NCBI GenBank assembly: GCA_009192285.1
Contig: WBVU01000003.1
Coordinates: 4,433,973 to 4,497,972, forward strand
From: Morchella semilibera
Lineage: Eukaryota > Ascomycota > Pezizomycetes > Pezizales > Morchellaceae
Direction of reading: 5' to 3'
DNA: 64,000 bases
The position numbers and the translations under genes are program-made. How positions within the stretch are numbered: the first letter of the stretch is position 1; each line of letters opens with the position of its first letter. Shown piece after piece: positions 59,023 through 64,000 of this stretch. The notes under the pieces were generated by a model that was given only the letters and a program-made list of their open reading frames with translations, ran no database searches and was not told the DNA's origin.

Positions 59023-60383
59023 TGTGTTGCGCGGGTCTTGGTGATCGAGGGTGAGATGGGTGAGTTGTCGAGTTTCGTTATCGTGGGAGAAGCTTTCTTG
59101 GGTTCAGAGGTTTGTGAACTGCCAAGACAATAATACATGTACTGTTATGATGTACATGTATGTACCGAGTTTGCCAAGACTACAGTACCTACATGTACCT
59201 ACATGTAAGTACATACGTGCACTTATCTCGTCCTTTTCTCACACCATGTACTCATGTATGTACTCACCACCATTTGAGCATTTATTTACGGCTCCTAAAG
59301 CCCCTTACTTTACCGATTTGCGATACAGCAGGTAATTTTGACTCGGGATTCAACATTTGTGGTATAAATAATTTCTCTAGATGGTGAGACTCGCTGCGCT
59401 TAAATCTAAACGCCCATACATACATGTATTATAACCCAGTCATACATGTATGCAGTATACTACATGTACGTACAGGTTATTTCAAAGCATTATTAACCCC
59501 GCATATTTCTTGAATAATAAATACATGTATAAATATGTAAGTTATTTTTTGACTACCATATAAAAAATATGATTGGAATTCTTCCGGCTAAAACAATCCT
59601 ACACCTAGCTCCCTATCATTAGATGGGATTAAACTACACGCAGCCAACTGCGCCTGCCCAATCAATGTGACCACACTCTGGAAAACGAGAGCTGGATAAA
59701 AGAGTTAAGTATGGGAATATGCGGGCATATATGGCAACAGAGGTATCAATTTGATACCTAGCATATGAGGCAGGCCCGGATCCGAAGGGCTTTATGAGAT
59801 AAACAACCTTTTCAACGCTGCATAAATGTATCTCTTGGTACAATTAGATAATGAGTACCTCAGGAGCCCTCTTGGTCTAGTAGATCAATCGATATCTCAT
59901 ACCCAGGGCCTGTGGATGTTGCAGCGCAGAGACTACTCTCGGGCCAAACAACGGATAAGTCAAGAGTGTGCAGCAAGGCACGTGGCATGAAATTAGGATT
60001 GATCGCAGGCCAAGCTTTGCGTTCCGGAATACCTTGAGTACATCGTCGTTTTTTAAGTAGACGGTTGGCCTCCGTTAGATAAGTACTCACAGGTAGCTAG
60101 GCTGTAGAGCGGATCTGAAAATCAAGGCATCACTCAACATCCAACAACCAAGAGCTCGGCCCATAAATACCTAAATACATTCTCAGAACAGATCTTGCTT
60201 GGCTTGAAAGAGTAATCTTATATAGAAATTATTAACCTTAGCGTATACAAAACGAATCACAAGAAAAGAAAAGACGAACATTTATGTGCCAAGCTCAACA
60301 CATGCTAACAAGAATCCCTCCTGCACATCCGCTTTAAGCGAGATTTGGCCTCTGTGGAGCTGAGGAGATATACCAGCCCAGGA
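59023..60383. other. bet3 upstream region and dib1 downstream region
   Basis: No gene is supported. Eight TACATGTA copies lie between 59134 and 59529 (entered separately). The rest (59530-60383) is AT-rich with only short open frames that match nothing known to me. Confidence 0.5.
59134..59529. promoter_or_regulatory. Cluster of eight TACATGTA palindromes upstream of bet3
   Basis: Exact copies at 59134, 59153, 59190, 59100+100 (59200), 59421, 59443, 59461 and 59522. The nearest is 112 bp before the bet3 ATG. Pairs are spaced about 10, 18-22 bp apart, close to one or two helical turns. Regulatory role is inference; the sequence and spacing are observed. Confidence 0.5.
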
Positions 60384-60945
60384 CTAGTACCGGTACCGTG
60401 TACTATAGTCTTTCGGGCTGACAACGAGACCCCTCCCCTTCCTCGCGCCTTTATAAATAGTCTCGATCTAGATACAGTTGGTCAGTCTTGTAATAGAGCT
60501 CCGTCGGGAGCTGGGGGCAAAAGAGAGGGCGATATACTATATCGATCAGCTCCTGCTTATCCTCCAGAACCCAATTCATTTTGTTGTTGTTCCCAGTTCC
60601 GAAATCGCACATCATATGCTTGTTTCTGAAGAAAAACATAATTGTTAAGGGATCGTAAAGCTCGTACCTACGGTAAACATCAGTCAGTATGGATGATCAG
60701 GCCACCTAAGCTGAGGGGGTGAGAAACATTTTGTTAAAATCAGGCACTTCGTCAATATCGCAAAGATATATGACAGCAAAGTTCTTGACCTTGTCTGCAA
60801 TACGATACAGCATCTCGTCTTGTCGCATGCAATCGGGATCCCAGTCGCGGCCGAAGCGAATCACAACCAGGCGGTCGTCCTCGGACATGATGGCTTGGTC
60901 GACATGCCAGCCAGTCTTGAGATGAGGGAGGACAACTGAACCCAT
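60384..60945 (-). CDS. DIB1: U5 snRNP 15 kDa thioredoxin-fold protein (Dib1/Dim1)
   Basis: Small thioredoxin-fold protein of the U4/U6.U5 tri-snRNP needed for pre-mRNA splicing. Exons on the minus strand are 60945-60728, 60667-60538 and 60467-60384; the product has 143 aa, close to family length. It reads MGSVVLPHLKTGWHVDQAIM, VVIRFGRDWDPDCMRQDEML, FAVIYLCDIDEVPDFNKMYE, LYDPLTIMFFFRNKHMMCDF, GTGNNNKMNWVLEDKQELID and the C-terminus RKGRGLVVSPKDYSTRYRY. Intron 1 starts with an atypical GTTTCT donor, which splits the codon for the Met in NKMYELYD. It is the second U5 snRNP subunit in this window, 10 kb from the U5-40K gene on the same strand. Confidence 0.96.
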
Positions 60946-63005
60946 TTCGTAGTAGAATCTTTAAGCCTTGTGGGTAGGAGAGTAGGTGTTGGGGGTGATG
61001 GGTGGGTCTGGGCCAGGCTATGAGCTAGATCAAGAAGGCTCAGAGCCCTAGCCCTAAACGACATCGACTTGGCATGTGCTGTATGGACAATGGTAGTCAT
61101 TGGTAGATACATGTATTTTACACTGGGGTGGCTAATGACGGGGAGGGACGCAGCATACGGTATACCTGGTGGGTAGTATAATCCGAGAGGCAGATGTTTA
61201 ACGATATTATTCATGTAGCTACTCTACGTATATGATCAAAACATGTTTAACTAGGATGCAGTACGAGTGACGAAATGTGATGGGACTTGAATAAAATCCA
61301 ATCTACTTTACAGTACCTGTACTTACACGGATGGGCGTAGAGTACACACATGGTTTTGTTCCTAGCGGAAACGGATCTAAGAATGCATACACACAACAAC
61401 TATATGTAATGCTACCTCCAAACTCTTCATTTGGGGCGGGTAAATCCAATCGCAATCAATAACTCTGCCACATTAAGTTTACCTGTGCCTACATGTAACT
61501 TCACGACTTGAGCGAGCTACAGCTAGCGCGGCTTTAATATGCCATTCATAGTCTAATTTTATCGGCTAGCTAGAAGGCCAAATTTTGAAAATAAGAAAAA
61601 TAGCGGAACTATTATAACGAAGGGGAGTGAGTGCATCTGGGAACCTCACGTCGCGCTACGAACCACAAACGCCTTCTGCCTCCTCCTTACCGGGTTCAAG
61701 CCTCACCACGGCCCCCGGGGATATGTAGGCCTGTACCTCCCCTGCAAGTAAGTACTATGTACTTATACAATATTGGAGGGTATTGATTAGAGGGCTCTAT
61801 GTATTCAGATCGCCTGTATTTTCTCATATACGCGTATACGTACAGTCCTTTACCTACATGTGTGTGAGGGGTCATCAGTGGGCGCAATCATAACTCCACC
61901 AGAGTCTCTGCAAATACGACTAAAGAGGGCACAAAAGATTTTGTTTCCGGATCCCCTGAATAGAAGTTGAGTAACATAATTTAGGCTACTTCAGGGCTGA
62001 TTGGGTGAGGCGAGTGGTGAAACGACCCCAAACAACCAAGACCCCTGACGCTCCATGCGCAAGCCCTCTTGATCTCTCCATGCAGAGTTATCAGAGAGGT
62101 TCTCGAAGAATTGTTCGGAGGGGGTTATCAAGGCATTGATTATCGATTGGCTATCATCTGAATTCACAAGTGACGACGATGACATGTATTGAACCGATGG
62201 CCATCTTTGGATATTTGAGAAGAGGGGTGGGCTAGAGATGGCTCGATGCGATACCCTGTGGATGGGTACATGTAGTTGGGACAACTACCATGCAGTAATA
62301 CCAAGTCCCGTAAAGGGCGGTTAATCATATAGTGGTTTGAATTTATAGAATCGATCATGCTTCCAAGACCGAAAGATCTACTTGTGCCTGGTTCCTCTTC
62401 ATCCCGTTGTTCCTCCCCTTCTTTTTCTATCCCATTTACACCACCAATGCTCCGGCAGTTATTGTAGCAGAACGTATCTCTAGATTCACCCTTACCCACC
62501 CACTCCTTAAGCACCACGCTCCCTTTGTCTCACTTACGCCGTTTCCTTGTGTCTCTAAGCTTCTCCAATTCTTTGGGCCGGTTCGAAGATATCCCCTGTT
62601 AGCTGCCTCATTTTCTCCAGTTCCCTTCTCCGTTCTTACCACCACTCTATACATTCCATTTTTCTTTATCTTCCGCCTCATTTCTCCATTTCTCCTTCTA
62701 TTTCTCCTTGACTTTACCTGGGAGCCAGTGCAATTGCCCCAGGTCAGTCTTTTGGATTTGAGGGTTTCCTTCATTCTTCTTTCCTTTTTATACTCAGATT
62801 TCTAGAGCTGGGTTGTGTTACCATTGGCGGCAGGTTCTGCACCATCGTATCGCTTTCGGCTCTCTTGGCTAGATCGGTTCCTTTCTGTCATATTTTGAGA
62901 TTTCCAGAATTCGATTCAGATTCTTTAAGCAGAGTTGATGGAAAAGAGGAAACAAATTTGATCCGCGACATTTGATTTGGGCCCAGGATAATTTAAGATA
63001 TCGAC
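60946..63005. promoter_or_regulatory. Divergent spacer between dib1 and the two-TM protein gene
   Basis: TACATGTA occurs near 61109, 61489 and 62267. From 62400 to 62800 the plus strand is strongly C/T-rich, a likely promoter or leader for the gene at 63006. A minus-strand open frame ends at 61991 with a protein-like stretch (NALITPSEQFFENLSDNSAW), but without ATG near its start or a clear partner exon; I give it about 0.15 as a gene. Confidence 0.4.
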
Positions 63006-63988
63006 ATGTCTCACCCGTTTTCAAGAATGGCGGAGGACCAGAGATCGGGTGTAGAAAGTCTTATTCCTGGTGGTGGAGCCGCGCGGGATGGAGGTAGTGG
63101 GATTGGCAATGGTGTTGGAACTGGAGTTGGCGCCGGAGTGCGAACCTGGTGGGGGAATAGCAGAGGGAGAGTAAGGGGAAACACCAACGAAATCGTCCCA
63201 AAGCCAACTTCGCAGGAAAATGAAATGGTTACTGTTAGCTCGAACTTCGCTGGCTTATCTCCAGTTATCATGCCTGGCCTCTATAACATACTGGCTACGG
63301 ATTCACCTATACCTCCAAGGCCCAGGTCAAATTCAGTCACGTCTTTGCCACGGCTACCACAAGACTTACAAAATTCGCAGCTTCTAGAGAGGCCCCAACC
63401 TACAATATTAGGGCGTGAAACCCCAGAGGTTTCAGATCCAGTTATGCAAGAAATGGGTCAAGTAGCACAGGCACCTCTAGATATCGAGGCACAGCAGCCA
63501 GTAGCTGCTGAGATGGGAAAATGGTGGCAGAGGGGATCAATCAAAGGGCTGCAGTCGAAATTTATTACAGTTTTGGTGGCTGGGGGATTTCTAGCCATCA
63601 CCCTAGCAATTTGTCGGTCCAATTGATATCAATGACTGAATTTTCCATTTTGCTGACGACTTCAACATATAGACCTCGGCCTAGCGCTTACAAATGACCT
63701 CAGGCTTCGCCATGAATGGCATGTGTTGCTGATCCTGATAATACTAATTGCAACCATGTTCTTTTGTCACGCTCTCGTGCGATTGTGTATATTGGCAACA
63801 AACCCTGGCAGATTGCAGAGGAGCCCGTCCCGTAACCTTTCCAGAATCCCTTCAACATCCGGGCCAGATGGATATGCAAACCCACGGGAGCCTATTAGGA
63901 TACAAACAACCTTTGATCATGATGTTAACGGTATTGGACCGGATGTAACGAAGTTGCCACCACCCGTCTACGGGTTATGGAGGTGCTC
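63006..63988 (+). CDS. Conserved fungal two-TM membrane protein (3' part beyond the window)
   Basis: Function unknown. Exons are 63006-63612 and 63673-63988; the second ends at a GTGAGT donor and the gene runs out of the window, with about 308 residues visible. The first ~180 residues are soluble and low-complexity (Gly-rich GSGIGNGVGTGVGAGV, Pro/Ser-rich PRPRSNSVTSLPRLPQ). Two hydrophobic segments follow: FITVLVAGGFLAITLAI-YLGL, spanning the intron, and VLLILIILIATMFFCHALVR. After them comes SRIPSTSGPDGYANPREPIR and then LPPPVYGLWRCS. From memory, the PPPxYGLWR block after two TM segments marks an uncharacterised family conserved in Pezizomycotina. Intron 1 needs a GTCGGT donor, which is weak, but it gives the expected YLGLALT junction and keeps frame. 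Confidence 0.8.
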
Positions 63989-64000
63989 GTGAGTGATAAA

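Noticed and set aside
61620-61730. GGTTCAAGCC resembling a tRNA box B
   Set aside because: No box A or cloverleaf could be found upstream.
1-64000. CRISPR arrays, prophage or bacterial operon features
   Set aside because: All genes are intron-bearing fungal genes and no regularly spaced direct repeats with unique spacers were seen.

Overview
This is a nuclear contig of a filamentous ascomycete (Pezizomycotina). The genes carry short introns of about 45-110 nt with fungal GT...AG signals, and the set includes lineage-typical proteins: a SomA/Flo8-type LisH regulator, a fungal Munc13-like C2/MUN protein and the wreck of a NACHT-ankyrin (NLR) gene. The wide spacers and the repeat content could suit Pezizomycetes, but nothing here fixes the genus.

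Layout. (1) 1-10.1 kb is a dense housekeeping block: SWR1 (minus, cut by the window start), a complex I ASHI/NDUFB8 subunit, the proteasome ATPase RPT1 and the succinate dehydrogenase flavoprotein. (2) 10.1-24.9 kb is a gene-poor block with a decayed NLR gene at 10.77-12.76 kb and at least five inverted-repeat (MITE-like) elements of unrelated sequence. (3) 25-33 kb holds a short coiled-coil protein and the Munc13-like gene. (4) 33.9-41.7 kb is locally GC-rich with many simple repeats. It holds a small secreted protein, the mitochondrial release factor 1 and a small, probably acylated protein. (5) 41.7-49 kb holds one MFS transporter between long spacers with another MITE. (6) 49-64 kb holds the U5-40K WD40 protein, the SomA-like regulator, the TRAPP subunit Bet3, the U5-15K protein Dib1 and the start of a two-TM membrane protein.

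Fourteen intact or window-truncated protein genes and one clear pseudogene are supported. All exon models below were built by hand and all keep frame. Themes are housekeeping: respiration (complexes I and II), mitochondrial translation termination, proteasome, U5 snRNP (two subunits), vesicle tethering and priming (Bet3, Munc13-like) and transcription/chromatin (Swr1, SomA). There is no operon-like or secondary-metabolite logic.

The strongest unexplained signal is a perfect palindromic octamer, TACATGTA. I count 35 exact copies in the window (about one expected by chance), none in a coding exon. They cluster in spacers, often within a few hundred bases upstream of a start codon, and abut several MITEs. 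The densest cluster, eight copies in about 400 bp, lies just upstream of bet3.
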